Positions 7,469-14,626 are shown, numbered from the stretch's first letter. The stretch: DNA of 15,158 nucleotides from Putridiphycobacter sp045110285 (GCA_045110285.1 JBGCGA010000119.1:1-15158), one strand, 5' to 3'. The notes: generated by a model not told the origin, from the sequence alone. Numbers and translations are program-made.

Positions 7469-7894
7469 ATGTCAGAATCTCAAACTACACAATCGATAAT
7501 CGAATCAATTCCATCAAAAATTAAGAAATTCTTTAAAAAAGCTGGCATTTTTTCACTGGTTGGGTTAATCATTTTTATTGCACTTTATTTTGCTTACACA
7601 AACTATACATACAGCGAGGGAACAAGGACTGGCTACTTAATTAAAACTTCAAAGAAAGGCTATATTTTTAAAACATTCGAAGGTCAGTTAAATTTGGGAG
7701 GATTCGGTACCGACAAATCTACTGGCATGATTGGAAATGTTTGGAATTTTTCAATTGATGACGAGGAAATGTATAAAAAAATTCAAGCTTTTGAAGGAGA
7801 AAAAGTAACGGTATCATATACCGAAATTAATAATGCTATGCCTTGGCAGGGTGAGACAAATTACTTTGTGTACGACATCAAAATAAAGGAATAA
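7469..7894 (+). CDS. Conserved single-span membrane protein of unknown function
   Basis: The 141-residue protein has a basic N-terminal segment (residues 1-25), one membrane span at about 26-44, and then a beta-rich domain outside the membrane. The domain contains YSEGTRTGYLIKTSKKGYIFKTFEGQLN (residues 48-75), which I recall from a family common in Bacteroidota. Some database entries label that family '6-phosphogluconate dehydrogenase'; nothing in this sequence supports a dehydrogenase, as there is no nucleotide-binding motif. It begins 10 bases after ruvX and is probably the last gene of that operon. The function is unknown. Confidence 0.8.
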   Translation: MSESQTTQSIIESIPSKIKKFFKKAGIFSLVGLIIFIALYFAYTNYTYSEGTRTGYLIKTSKKGYIFKTFEGQLNLGGFGTDKSTGMIGNVWNFSIDDEEMYKKIQAFEGEKVTVSYTEINNAMPWQGETNYFVYDIKIKE

Positions 7895-7908
7895 TCAATT
7901 AATTTTAC

Positions 7909-7937
7909 AGACCTGAAAGTGATTTAATTCATAAAAT
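7909..7937 (+). repeat. Composite motif shared with the region upstream of the gene at 14653
   Basis: AGACCTG (7909-7915) is followed by AATTCATAAAAT (7926-7937). The same two words occur at 14562-14568 and 14574-14585. The spacing differs by five bases, and each copy lies 58-67 bases before a start codon. This could be a shared operator, a remnant of duplication, or chance in A/T-rich sequence. Confidence 0.35.
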
Positions 7938-7976
7938 ATTAACAGATTTTTCCGTCGCCAATTCTAAACTTATCCT

Positions 7977-7984
7977 CATATTTG
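7977..7984 (+). promoter_or_regulatory. Possible -7 box for the DUF6787 gene
   Basis: CATATTTG differs from TAnnTTTG at one position and ends 11 bases before the ATG at 7996. The identical octamer stands before the TonB receptor gene at 8453-8460. No TTG is found at the proper upstream distance. Confidence 0.35.
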
Positions 7985-7995
7985 CAAACCGTAAA

Positions 7996-8346
7996 ATGGC
8001 GAAAGAAAACAACCATAGTCAATCATCCGAGACGTTACTGAAACGTTGGTCAAAAAAGCTACAAGAACGTTGGGGAGTTTCAGGCAATAAGGTTCTGATT
8101 ATATTGTTTGTGTTTGCTTGCACAGGTACAACTGTATTACTATTAAAAAAACCAGTTGTCAATTTTGTTGCGGGAGATGCGGAACCAACCTTATTGTTTT
8201 CAATTTTATACTACATCTTAATTCTACCCATCTATAATTTAATTCTTTTGGTTTATGGGTTCATTTTTGGGCAGTTTCAATTCTTCTGGAACTTTGAAAA
8301 GAAAATGTTAAAGCGAATGACTGGCCGATTTAAATCCAAGGCATAA
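7996..8346 (+). CDS. DUF6787 family small membrane protein
   Basis: The 116-residue protein has a polar basic N-terminus (residues 1-31), a membrane span at about 33-50 (KVLIILFVFACTGTTVLLL), a second hydrophobic region at about 66-92, and the hallmark FGQFQFFWNFEKKMLKR at 91-107. I recognise this ending, and the LKERWGVsgNK.L segment near residue 20-32, as the DUF6787 family of Bacteroidota. Its function is not known. It has its own possible promoter and stands between the ruvX unit and the TonB receptor, without evident coupling to either. Confidence 0.8.
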   Translation: MAKENNHSQSSETLLKRWSKKLQERWGVSGNKVLIILFVFACTGTTVLLLKKPVVNFVAGDAEPTLLFSILYYILILPIYNLILLVYGFIFGQFQFFWNFEKKMLKRMTGRFKSKA

Positions 8347-8349
8347 ACG

Positions 8350-8389
8350 AGGTTTGGTAACCTAATTATTCTCAAAAAATTCTTTTTTT
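8350..8389 (+). terminator. Candidate terminator after the DUF6787 gene
   Basis: AGGTT at 8350-8354 pairs with AACCT at 8359-8363 across a TGGT loop, just after the stop codon. A run of seven T lies at 8383-8389, preceded by six A at 8374-8379 that can pair with it across TTC. Neither hairpin alone is a textbook terminator; together they are a plausible transcription end before the regulated receptor promoter. Confidence 0.35.
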
Positions 8390-8419
8390 ACAATTCATCC
8401 ACAATAATTTACAGTTCAT
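8390..8419 (+). promoter_or_regulatory. LytTR-type operator (paired direct repeats) before the TonB receptor
   Basis: ACAATTCAT (8390-8398) and ACAGTTCAT (8411-8419) are direct repeats whose starts are 21 bp apart, two turns of the helix. The second matches the AgrA/AlgR/LytR-type half-site [TA][AC][CA]GTTN[AG][TG] at every position; the first differs only at the central G. A LytTR-domain regulator is encoded in the same cluster. An equivalent pair with the same spacing stands before the gene at 10769. Confidence 0.75.
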
Positions 8420-8452
8420 CTGATTTCTTTTTTTTATCAGATATTCACTCTC

Positions 8453-8460
8453 CATATTTG
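8453..8460 (+). promoter_or_regulatory. -7-like box of the TonB receptor promoter
   Basis: CATATTTG begins 42 bp after the start of the downstream LytTR half-site and ends 19 bases before the ATG at 8480. There is no TTG at the -33 distance; that position is occupied by a run of eight T (8428-8435), flanked by CTGAT (8420-8424) and ATCAG (8436-8440). A weak promoter just downstream of an operator is what an activator-dependent start would look like. Confidence 0.55.
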
Positions 8461-8479
8461 CTTCATAAATCTAACAATT

Positions 8480-10639
8480 ATGAAAGCAATTCTATTTTTA
8501 GCCATTCAATTAGTAAGTACCTCAATATTTGCTCAAACAGAAATTACAGGTTCTGTTACAGACAAAAAGAACAATCCTTTAATTGGTGCTCGGGTAATGA
8601 TTACTGGAACTTATGATGGAGGGGTTGTTAATCCTTCAGGTAAATTTAGTTTTACTACTAAACAAAAAGATTCAGTAGCAATCCAAGTTCAGTTTATGGG
8701 ATTTGAAACTCAGACTAAACTAGTTTTATTGTTATCTGGAGTGAACGAATTTAACTTCATTTTAAAAGAAAAATTTAACGAATTAGATGCTGTTACAATA
8801 ACTGCAGGCGCGTTTGAAGCTGGTGATAAAAAGAAAGCGAATCTATTAAGTTCGTTAGATATGGTAACAACACCGGGTGCGGCAGGTAATGTTGTGAATG
8901 CCCTTCAGTTTTTACCTGGGACTAGCAAAAACGGAGAGTCGGGTAAATTGTTTGTTCGAGGTGGCTCAAGTAACGAAAGTAAAACATATATTGATGGAAC
9001 TTTGGTGCATAATCCTTTTAATGCTTCAGCCCCTAATACATCAGTGCGGAGCCGATTTAACCCGTTTATGTTTAGTGGCACTGTGTTTAGCACTGGTGGT
9101 TTTTCTGCCGAATATGGTGAGGCCTTGTCTTCCGTTTTATTATTAGAAACTAAGGGGATTCAAGAAGAAGACCAATTAGACATTTCTATTCTTTCAGTTG
9201 GTCTTGGATTAGCCGGAACAAAAAAATGGAAAAAATCGACGCTAACTGCAAGTATTGATTATTCGAATTTAACGCCCTACATGAAGCTGGTGCCACAAGC
9301 CATTCAATGGGATAAAATGCCAGAAACACTTGAGGCAGGAATCAGCTACCGATTCAAAACAAAACATGGTTTATTAAAGGTATACGGTAATTATTCAGAA
9401 TCAAAGTTCAATATGTACCAACCTCATATAAGTGATGCTGATTCTGATTTTTTAAAGCTGAGCAATCGAAATTTATACGTCAACAGTTCTTATAAAACAA
9501 CTGTGGGCGACAATTGGATTTTAAACTTACAAAGTGGATTTACAGATTATACTGAGCATATCTTTATCAACGATAACCATGTTGAAGAACAGACAATCGG
9601 TGGACATGCAAAAGTAAAGGCAGTTCGTTCATTCAGCAAAAAACTAAAATTTATTGTAGGGTCAGAAGTGCTTACAAAAGATTTTGAGCAAGTATATACC
9701 AGTGCTAATTCTACAATTACCAATCAGTTTAATAATTTTCATTTGGGGAGTTTTATAGAGGTCAATTGGTATGTTTCTAAAAAATTAGTGATTCGTGCTG
9801 GAACCCGTTTAGACCATTCTATTCTCCTGAAGGAAACAAAGGTTTCTCCAAGGACATCTATTGCTTATCAGTTAAATAAAAACAGCCAAGTGTCATTTGC
9901 GCATGGTTTGTTCTACCAAACGCCAGATAATGACTTTTTACTGTACACTGACAAATTAAAATTTGAGCAGACGAATCAGTATATGTTGAACTATTCATTT
10001 TCTAAAAAAAGAAGATCGTTTAAGGCTGAAGCTTATTATAAACCATACAATAACCTTGTAAAATTTAATTCTGATAAAGCATTTTATCAAAGTGAATTCT
10101 ATACAAATGAAGGAACTGGTTCTGCCTATGGAATTGATTTATTTTTTAGAGATAAGAAAACAATTAAAAATGGTGATTACTGGATTTCCTATTCTTATTT
10201 AGATGCAAAGAGAAATTATTTAAATTTCCCAACAGAAGCTCAACCAAGATTTGCAAGTAAGCATAACATTTCGGTTGTCTATAAACATTGGCTTCCAAAA
10301 TGTAGAACCTTATTAGGTGCTTCTTTCAATTATTCGTCTCCACGTGTTTTTAACGATCCGAATGAAGCAGATTTTAATAGTCAAAAAATGAAAGCTTACC
10401 AGGCACTAAATTTGAATGCCAGTTTCCTGTACCGCGAAAATGTAATTTTTTACGCTTCCGCTACAAATGTATTAGGGTATAAAAATGAATTTGGATACCG
10501 ATTTGCTTCAACTCCTGATTCGGATGGTGTTTATGCGAAACAACTAATTACTCCTCCTGCAGACCGATTTTTTGTATTAGGATGCTTTATTACTTTAAGC
10601 AAAAAAGGAGATAAAAATCAGTTGGATAAAATCAATTAA
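8480..10639 (+). CDS. TonB-dependent outer membrane receptor with carboxypeptidase-regulatory-like N-terminal domain
   Basis: The 719-residue protein is predicted to be a TonB-gated outer-membrane channel for an unknown ligand. A signal peptide covers residues 1-18 (ending SIFAQ). A carboxypeptidase-regulatory-like beta-sandwich follows at about 20-97 (TEITGSVTDKKNNPLIGARV... FMGFETQ). A TonB-box-like segment DAVTITAG lies at 103-110, and a plug domain at about 118-225 with LFVRGGSSNESKTYIDG (157-173) and FSAEYGEALSSVLLLET. The rest is a beta-barrel rich in alternating aromatic strands, ending FFVLGCFITLS near residue 709. At this length the barrel is smaller than that of SusC-type polysaccharide importers, and no SusD gene is present, so a small ligand such as a metal complex is more likely than glycan. 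This is inference. The upstream LytTR operator and the downstream kinase and regulator suggest its expression is signal-controlled. Confidence 0.93.
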   Translation: MKAILFLAIQLVSTSIFAQTEITGSVTDKKNNPLIGARVMITGTYDGGVVNPSGKFSFTTKQKDSVAIQVQFMGFETQTKLVLLLSGVNEFNFILKEKFNELDAVTITAGAFEAGDKKKANLLSSLDMVTTPGAAGNVVNALQFLPGTSKNGESGKLFVRGGSSNESKTYIDGTLVHNPFNASAPNTSVRSRFNPFMFSGTVFSTGGFSAEYGEALSSVLLLETKGIQEEDQLDISILSVGLGLAGTKKWKKSTLTASIDYSNLTPYMKLVPQAIQWDKMPETLEAGISYRFKTKHGLLKVYGNYSESKFNMYQPHISDADSDFLKLSNRNLYVNSSYKTTVGDNWILNLQSGFTDYTEHIFINDNHVEEQTIGGHAKVKAVRSFSKKLKFIVGSEVLTKDFEQVYTSANSTITNQFNNFHLGSFIEVNWYVSKKLVIRAGTRLDHSILLKETKVSPRTSIAYQLNKNSQVSFAHGLFYQTPDNDFLLYTDKLKFEQTNQYMLNYSFSKKRRSFKAEAYYKPYNNLVKFNSDKAFYQSEFYTNEGTGSAYGIDLFFRDKKTIKNGDYWISYSYLDAKRNYLNFPTEAQPRFASKHNISVVYKHWLPKCRTLLGASFNYSSPRVFNDPNEADFNSQKMKAYQALNLNASFLYRENVIFYASATNVLGYKNEFGYRFASTPDSDGVYAKQLITPPADRFFVLGCFITLSKKGDKNQLDKIN

Positions 10640-10669
10640 GAGATCATATTTCAGTTATTACGTATGATT

Positions 10670-10699
10670 ACAGTTCATCCATCAAATTTAACAGTTCAG
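10670..10699 (+). promoter_or_regulatory. LytTR-type operator (paired direct repeats) before the TPR/DUF2141 gene
   Basis: ACAGTTCAT (10670-10678) and ACAGTTCAG (10691-10699) both match the LytR/AlgR/AgrA half-site consensus fully, and their starts are exactly 21 bp apart. The 12-base spacer begins with CC, as in the copy at 8390. The site lies in the 129-base gap between the receptor and the fusion gene, so the second half of the cluster, including the kinase and regulator, can be transcribed separately and autoregulated. Confidence 0.78.
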
Positions 10700-10732
10700 T
10701 ATCTTATTTTTTTTAAGTCGATATATCTGCCG

Positions 10733-10740
10733 CATCTTTA
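10733..10740 (+). promoter_or_regulatory. -7-like box of the DUF2141-kinase-regulator operon
   Basis: CATCTTTA begins 42 bp after the start of the downstream LytTR half-site, precisely as CATATTTG does before the receptor gene. It ends 28 bases before the ATG at 10769. Eight consecutive T (10707-10714) occupy the same region as in the other promoter. The octamer alone is a poor match to TAnnTTTG; the call relies on the shared architecture. Confidence 0.5.
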
Positions 10741-10768
10741 CACTAAATTATTTAAAACAATTAAAATT

Positions 10769-11788
10769 ATGAAAACTTTACTTTTAACATTCACTTTATT
10801 AATTGCCTCACAAGTGATGAGTCAATCAGATTTATTTAACTCAAAAATGCAAACAGCATTAGAGTCATATTCAAAATGTAAAACAAGTGCGGAATACATC
10901 TCAACTGCTTTTCAGTTTCAACAAATTGCAAATGTGGAAACTCAAAATTGGTTACCTGAATATTACTATGCAATGTGTTATATAAGCCTTAGTTATAGGG
11001 GCGAAAGTCCAGCTAAAAAAGATGCTTCTTTAGATGAGGCTGAAGCTAGTATTTCTAAGCTGAAAATATTGGCGCCAAATGAATCGGAAATATACGCTTT
11101 AGAAGGGCTTTTTAATACAGCAAGATTAAGAGTTAACCCAATGGAAAGAGGACAGAAATATTCTATTTTGAGCAGAAAATCAGTTGGTATGGCATTGGCT
11201 TTAGACTCGAATAATGTTCGCGCTAAACAGTTAAGTATAGCCAACGAGTTTGGTACTGCTCAGTTTTTTGGTTCGGATACTGAACCAATCTGTAAAAAAG
11301 CACAGGCATTACTTGCTGTTTGGGATGACTATATTGTTAAAAGCTCTTTTCATCCAATATGGGGGAAAAATTACTTGACAACTATGGCAAAATCTTGTGA
11401 ACCAAAAGAGGTTAAAGATGATCAAGTAAAAATTGAATCAAATAATCCAAAATTAACACTTAAAATCAATGATTTAGCATCAAATAATGGCATTGTTTTG
11501 ATACAGGTAAAGGATGAGAATGAGAAAGTGATACTATCTACTAAAGGTAATATTGAAGATCAAAAATCAACAGTTGTACTTGATAATTTACCAACAGGAA
11601 AATATTCTATCTCGTATTTTCACGATTCAAATGCAAACATGAAAATGGACAGAGATAAGTACGGAAGACCTCTAGAAGGATATGGTTTTTCAAACAATGT
11701 AAAAGCTTTAATGAAAGCACCTGAATTTGAAAAAACGATTTTTGCTTTTAATTCAGATTTAAGTTTATCTTTAAAAACAAGAAATTAA
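10769..11788 (+). CDS. Secreted TPR-like / DUF2141 fusion protein
   Basis: The 339-residue protein begins with a signal peptide (MKTLLLTFTLLIASQVMSQ, residues 1-19), so it acts in the periplasm or on the cell surface. Residues about 25-210 are helical and resemble a TPR-containing family often encoded beside TonB receptors in Bacteroidota (NWLPEYYYAMCYISLS, LAPNESEIYALEGL, NPMERGQKYS, LDSNNVRA, HPIWGKNY). After a short charged linker (211-226), residues 227-337 form a DUF2141 domain, with LDNLPTGKYSISYFHDSNANMKMDRDKYGRP at 271-301 and EGYGFSNN at 303-310; the D/N-rich segment could bind calcium. An in-frame ATG at 10664 would add 35 residues, but it lies upstream of the operator and promoter and would bury the signal peptide. 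The gene sits 4 bases before the kinase gene. The molecular function is unknown; a role in ligand handling for the neighbouring receptor is inferred from context. Confidence 0.88.
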   Translation: MKTLLLTFTLLIASQVMSQSDLFNSKMQTALESYSKCKTSAEYISTAFQFQQIANVETQNWLPEYYYAMCYISLSYRGESPAKKDASLDEAEASISKLKILAPNESEIYALEGLFNTARLRVNPMERGQKYSILSRKSVGMALALDSNNVRAKQLSIANEFGTAQFFGSDTEPICKKAQALLAVWDDYIVKSSFHPIWGKNYLTTMAKSCEPKEVKDDQVKIESNNPKLTLKINDLASNNGIVLIQVKDENEKVILSTKGNIEDQKSTVVLDNLPTGKYSISYFHDSNANMKMDRDKYGRPLEGYGFSNNVKALMKAPEFEKTIFAFNSDLSLSLKTRN

Positions 11789-11792
11789 TTAG

Positions 11793-12821
11793 ATGTTAAA
11801 AGCAACTATATATCCTTTTCACACTTGGTGGGCATTTCTGTTGGCAAATTTAGCACTGGGAATGCTTATCACAGTGCTCTTTTCCAATATGAATCTAGAA
11901 GCCTATCAATTGTTAATTTCAATTGGATGGTCTTTTGCAAATTCGTTTACACTTTGGACAGGTAATGCTTTTATTCAAACTTTTATTAGTAAAAAATATA
12001 ACTGGTTAGATTTTCCAGTACAACGTTTTATTTGGACTGTGATATCGGTAGTTGTTTATTCTGGAATTGCATTTATTGCTGTGCAGTGCATTATGTATTG
12101 GCTTGTTTATGGGAGGTCACCAATTGACACTATCGTAAATAATAATTCCTCATGGTCTTTTCCAATTTTTATTTCCTTTTTTGTATCAGTTGTTATTGGT
12201 GCAATAGGTTTTTTTACAAACTGGAGAAAATCTGAACTCATGCAAGAGCAATTAAAATCAGAAATGTTAAACTATAAGTATGAAGCCCTAAAAAATCAAA
12301 TCAATCCTCACTTTATGTTTAATAGCTTAAATGTTTTAAGTGAATTAGTTCACGAAGACCAAGATTTGGCTGTCAAATACATCCATAAATTTAGCGACAT
12401 GTATCGGTATGTTTTGGAAAGTAAAGATCATGAGTTGAGAGCGCTTAAAGAGGAATTGGATTTTTTAGACAAGTACATTTTCCTTTTAAAAATTAGATTT
12501 GAAGATAAGTTGATAGTTGAAATTGATGCAAAAGACGAAGGTGATTTGATTGTACCTGTTGCTTTGCAGCTATTAGTTGAAAATGCTGTTAAGCATAATG
12601 AAGTGTCAAAAAGTAATCCACTAGCAATTACAATTCGCAAGGAGAATAATTGGATTATTGTTCAGAATAAGTTGCAACCAAAAACATCTAAGGAGCACTC
12701 CAGTAAAATAGGTTTAAAAAACTTAGAGCAACAATATGGCTTCTTTAAAAGAGAAATTGTAGTTGAAGAATCTGAATCAATATTTACTGTGAAGGTTCCC
12801 ATTTTAAAAGCTGAAAAATAA
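11793..12821 (+). CDS. LytS/YpdA-type sensor histidine kinase
   Basis: This 342-residue inner-membrane kinase has four hydrophobic segments at about residues 13-31, 38-58, 78-104 and 122-142, then a cytoplasmic helix and a His_kinase domain. The phosphorylated histidine is H173 in NQINPHFMFNSLN (168-180). The ATP-binding part shows the N-box LQLLVENAVKHNE (258-270) and a glycine-containing KIGLKNLEQQY segment (305-315). No large extracellular sensor domain is present, so the signal is probably sensed within the membrane or through a partner, for example the secreted fusion protein encoded just before it. The stop codon shares one base with the start of the response regulator (TAATG), implying coupled translation and a cognate pair. 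Confidence 0.94.
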   Translation: MLKATIYPFHTWWAFLLANLALGMLITVLFSNMNLEAYQLLISIGWSFANSFTLWTGNAFIQTFISKKYNWLDFPVQRFIWTVISVVVYSGIAFIAVQCIMYWLVYGRSPIDTIVNNNSSWSFPIFISFFVSVVIGAIGFFTNWRKSELMQEQLKSEMLNYKYEALKNQINPHFMFNSLNVLSELVHEDQDLAVKYIHKFSDMYRYVLESKDHELRALKEELDFLDKYIFLLKIRFEDKLIVEIDAKDEGDLIVPVALQLLVENAVKHNEVSKSNPLAITIRKENNWIIVQNKLQPKTSKEHSSKIGLKNLEQQYGFFKREIVVEESESIFTVKVPILKAEK

Positions 12822-13573
12822 TGAAAGTACTAATTGTTGAAGACGAAAGCAGAGCTGCTAATCGGCTCGAAAAATTATTGAAAGCATTAAATTTAAGTAT
12901 CGAAATTGTGGCTGTTATTGAAACTGTCCGAGAAGCTATTGTCTTTTTAAAGACGGCAGAATTGGACTTAATATTTTCTGATATTCAATTAGCAGATGGT
13001 TTAAGTTTTGAGATTTACAAAGAAGTAGAAGTGACCTGTCCGATTATTTTTACCACTGCTTATGATCAATATGCAATTGAAGCTTTTGATACCAATGGGA
13101 TTGATTATTTATTGAAGCCAATTGAAAGCGGACGACTTGAAAAGGCGCTTGCGAAATGTAAGCAACTGAATCAATCAGAAACTAAAGTTGATTTACAAAG
13201 CTTGTTGAATCAATTTAAACCGGAAACAAAAACATATAAAAGTAGGTTTATGATAAAAGTGGGCGAAAAAATTAAAACCATAAAAGTTGAAGATACCAAT
13301 GCATTTTACAGTGAACAAAAAGGGACATATTTATTGACCAATGAAGGCCGAAACTATGTTTTAGATCATCCCCTAGAGCAGGTAGCCAGTCAGTTGGACC
13401 CTACAATATTCTTTAAAATCAGCCGAAAAATTGTAGTCAATATCAATGCCATTGAAGAAATTATTGCTCATTCCAATAGTAGACTTAAGCTAAAAATCCC
13501 GCATTTGAGTTTAGATGAAGTGATAGTAGCGCGTGAAAAAGTAAATGATTTTAAAGCTTGGATAGGAGGTTAA
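12821..13573 (+). CDS. LytTR-family response regulator
   Basis: The 250-residue protein has a receiver domain (residues 1-115) with the acidic pocket E7/D8, the phosphoacceptor D54 in IFSDIQLADG, the switch threonine T79 and K99 in LLKP. A linker of about 25 residues leads to a LytTR DNA-binding domain at about 143-245, with FYSEQKGTYLL, FFKISRKIVVNINAI and RLKLKIP. LytTR domains bind two 9-bp direct repeats spaced by about 12 bp. Two such pairs with 21-bp phasing occur in this cluster (8390-8419 and 10670-10699), making them the obvious candidate targets. It is expected to be phosphorylated by the kinase encoded immediately upstream. Confidence 0.95.
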   Translation: MKVLIVEDESRAANRLEKLLKALNLSIEIVAVIETVREAIVFLKTAELDLIFSDIQLADGLSFEIYKEVEVTCPIIFTTAYDQYAIEAFDTNGIDYLLKPIESGRLEKALAKCKQLNQSETKVDLQSLLNQFKPETKTYKSRFMIKVGEKIKTIKVEDTNAFYSEQKGTYLLTNEGRNYVLDHPLEQVASQLDPTIFFKISRKIVVNINAIEEIIAHSNSRLKLKIPHLSLDEVIVAREKVNDFKAWIGG

Positions 13574-13596
13574 TACTAAAGTTGATTGGAAGAGTT

Positions 13597-13630
13597 TTGA
13601 CCATCAAAAAGAAATGTTTTGCAGTCAATT
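13597..13630 (+). terminator. Imperfect stem-loop after the regulator gene
   Basis: TTGAC (13597-13601) pairs with GTCAA (13624-13628). Inside them, CAAAA (13605-13609) pairs with TTTTG (13617-13621), with a small internal loop between the stems. It follows the response regulator stop by 23 bases. Only a short T stretch comes after it, so termination is possible but unproven. Confidence 0.3.
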
Positions 13631-13636
13631 AAAAAT

Positions 13637-13658
13637 ATTACTTCTTAATTAAAGTAAT
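13637..13658 (-). terminator. Hairpin at the end of cvfB
   Basis: ATTACTT (13637-13643) and AAGTAAT (13652-13658) form a perfect 7-bp inverted repeat around an 8-base loop that contains the cvfB stop codon. Read on the minus strand it is followed directly by ATTTTTAATT, so it resembles an A/T-rich intrinsic terminator for cvfB. Its stem is weak. Confidence 0.4.
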
Positions 13659-14482
13659 CGAATACCCTTCTCTTCAAGTACAATTATTTTTTCTTTATAT
13701 AAGCTACCAATCGCCTTTTTAAACGATTTCTTACTAATCCCAAAAACGTGTTTAATTGTATCTGGAGATGATTTATCAGTCACTTCCATATAGCCATTCT
13801 GAGATTTTATTTTATCCAAAACCGATTGTGTTACTGAATCAAAATTCCAATATCCGGCTTTCTGCAAATACACATCAATTTTATCGTCTTCACGAACTTG
13901 TTTAATATATCCAGTTATAAAATCGCCCCTTTGAATGGGTTTGAACACCTCGTTTTCGTATAACAGTCCCCAAAATTCATTATTGATAATGACTTTATAA
14001 CCTAAATCCGTCTTAGAGTAAATCATTAAAGCCACTTCTTGGTCGGTTTCAAAAGTTGGTGGAATTTGGTCTAGGTATTTGTCTAATTTCGACGACCCAA
14101 TAATCCGCTCCGTCATTTCATCAATCAGTATTTTTACAATAACTTTATTGCCTTTAATTAAATCTGCTTTTTGTTCAGCAAACGGAATTAATAAATCTTT
14201 AGCTAAGCCCCAATCCACAAAGGCCCCCATTGGTGCAGTGTCTACAACAGTAAGCAAAGCAATTTCATCCACCATGGCAAGCGGAAAATCGGTTGTTGCA
14301 ATAATTCTATCTTCAGAATCTAAATAAATAAACACATCAACAGATTCACCAACAATACAAGCAGGTGTAATGTAGCGTAATGGTAATAAAATTTCACCAA
14401 AATCTTCACCGCCATCTAAATACATTCCAAAATCTACCTCTTTTACAATTTTAAGGTGATTAATTTTTCCAATGTTTACCAT
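13649..14482 (-). CDS. cvfB: CvfB-type S1-like RNA-binding protein
   Basis: The 277-residue cytoplasmic protein has the CvfB layout: S1-type OB folds at about residues 1-63, 68-130 (with APMGAFVDWGLAKDLLIPFAEQ at 83-104) and 145-207 (YIKQVREDDKIDVYLQ at its end), then a winged-helix domain at 215-277 (ISKKSFKKAIGSLYKEKII). In Staphylococcus aureus CvfB is an RNA-binding regulator of virulence genes; the Bacteroidota homologues have no assigned targets. The start MVNIGKINHLKIVKE fits the usual first strand of the first S1 domain. The gene converges on the LytTR regulator and is divergent from the secreted protein gene at 14653; it is probably a single-gene unit. Confidence 0.93.
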   Translation of the reverse strand: MVNIGKINHLKIVKEVDFGMYLDGGEDFGEILLPLRYITPACIVGESVDVFIYLDSEDRIIATTDFPLAMVDEIALLTVVDTAPMGAFVDWGLAKDLLIPFAEQKADLIKGNKVIVKILIDEMTERIIGSSKLDKYLDQIPPTFETDQEVALMIYSKTDLGYKVIINNEFWGLLYENEVFKPIQRGDFITGYIKQVREDDKIDVYLQKAGYWNFDSVTQSVLDKIKSQNGYMEVTDKSSPDTIKHVFGISKKSFKKAIGSLYKEKIIVLEEKGIRLL

Positions 14483-14486
14483 TGTG

Positions 14487-14519
14487 CAAATATACCATTC
14501 AGCAAGAAATTGCCACCAA
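14487..14519 (-). promoter_or_regulatory. cvfB promoter, giving a near-leaderless mRNA
   Basis: On the minus strand TTG (14519-14517) is followed after 22 bases by TATATTTG (14494-14487), a full match to TAnnTTTG. Only CACA separates the box from the cvfB ATG, the same four-base distance seen at the antiporter gene (5069-5081). Confidence 0.6.
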
Positions 14520-14561
14520 TAATTTTTAATCAGTTACAATTTACGTAAATAACCATTTTTT

Positions 14562-14585
14562 AGACCTGTATATAATTCATAAAAT
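14562..14585 (+). repeat. Second copy of the AGACCTG / AATTCATAAAAT composite motif
   Basis: AGACCTG (14562-14568) and AATTCATAAAAT (14574-14585) repeat the words found at 7909-7937, here five bases closer together. The site lies in the divergent region between cvfB and the secreted protein gene. Confidence 0.35.
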
Positions 14586-14626
14586 GTTGCTTTTTATTGC
14601 TTTGAAATTGATTCCTGCCGAATTAC

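Noticed and set aside
10664..10768. Upstream ATG giving a 35-residue N-terminal extension of the TPR/DUF2141 protein
   Set aside because: It lies before the operator and promoter box, and would place a typical signal peptide inside the protein.
14530..14559. TCAGTTACA before the secreted protein gene as a LytTR half-site
   Set aside because: It fails the consensus at position 8, and there is no matching repeat 21 bp away.
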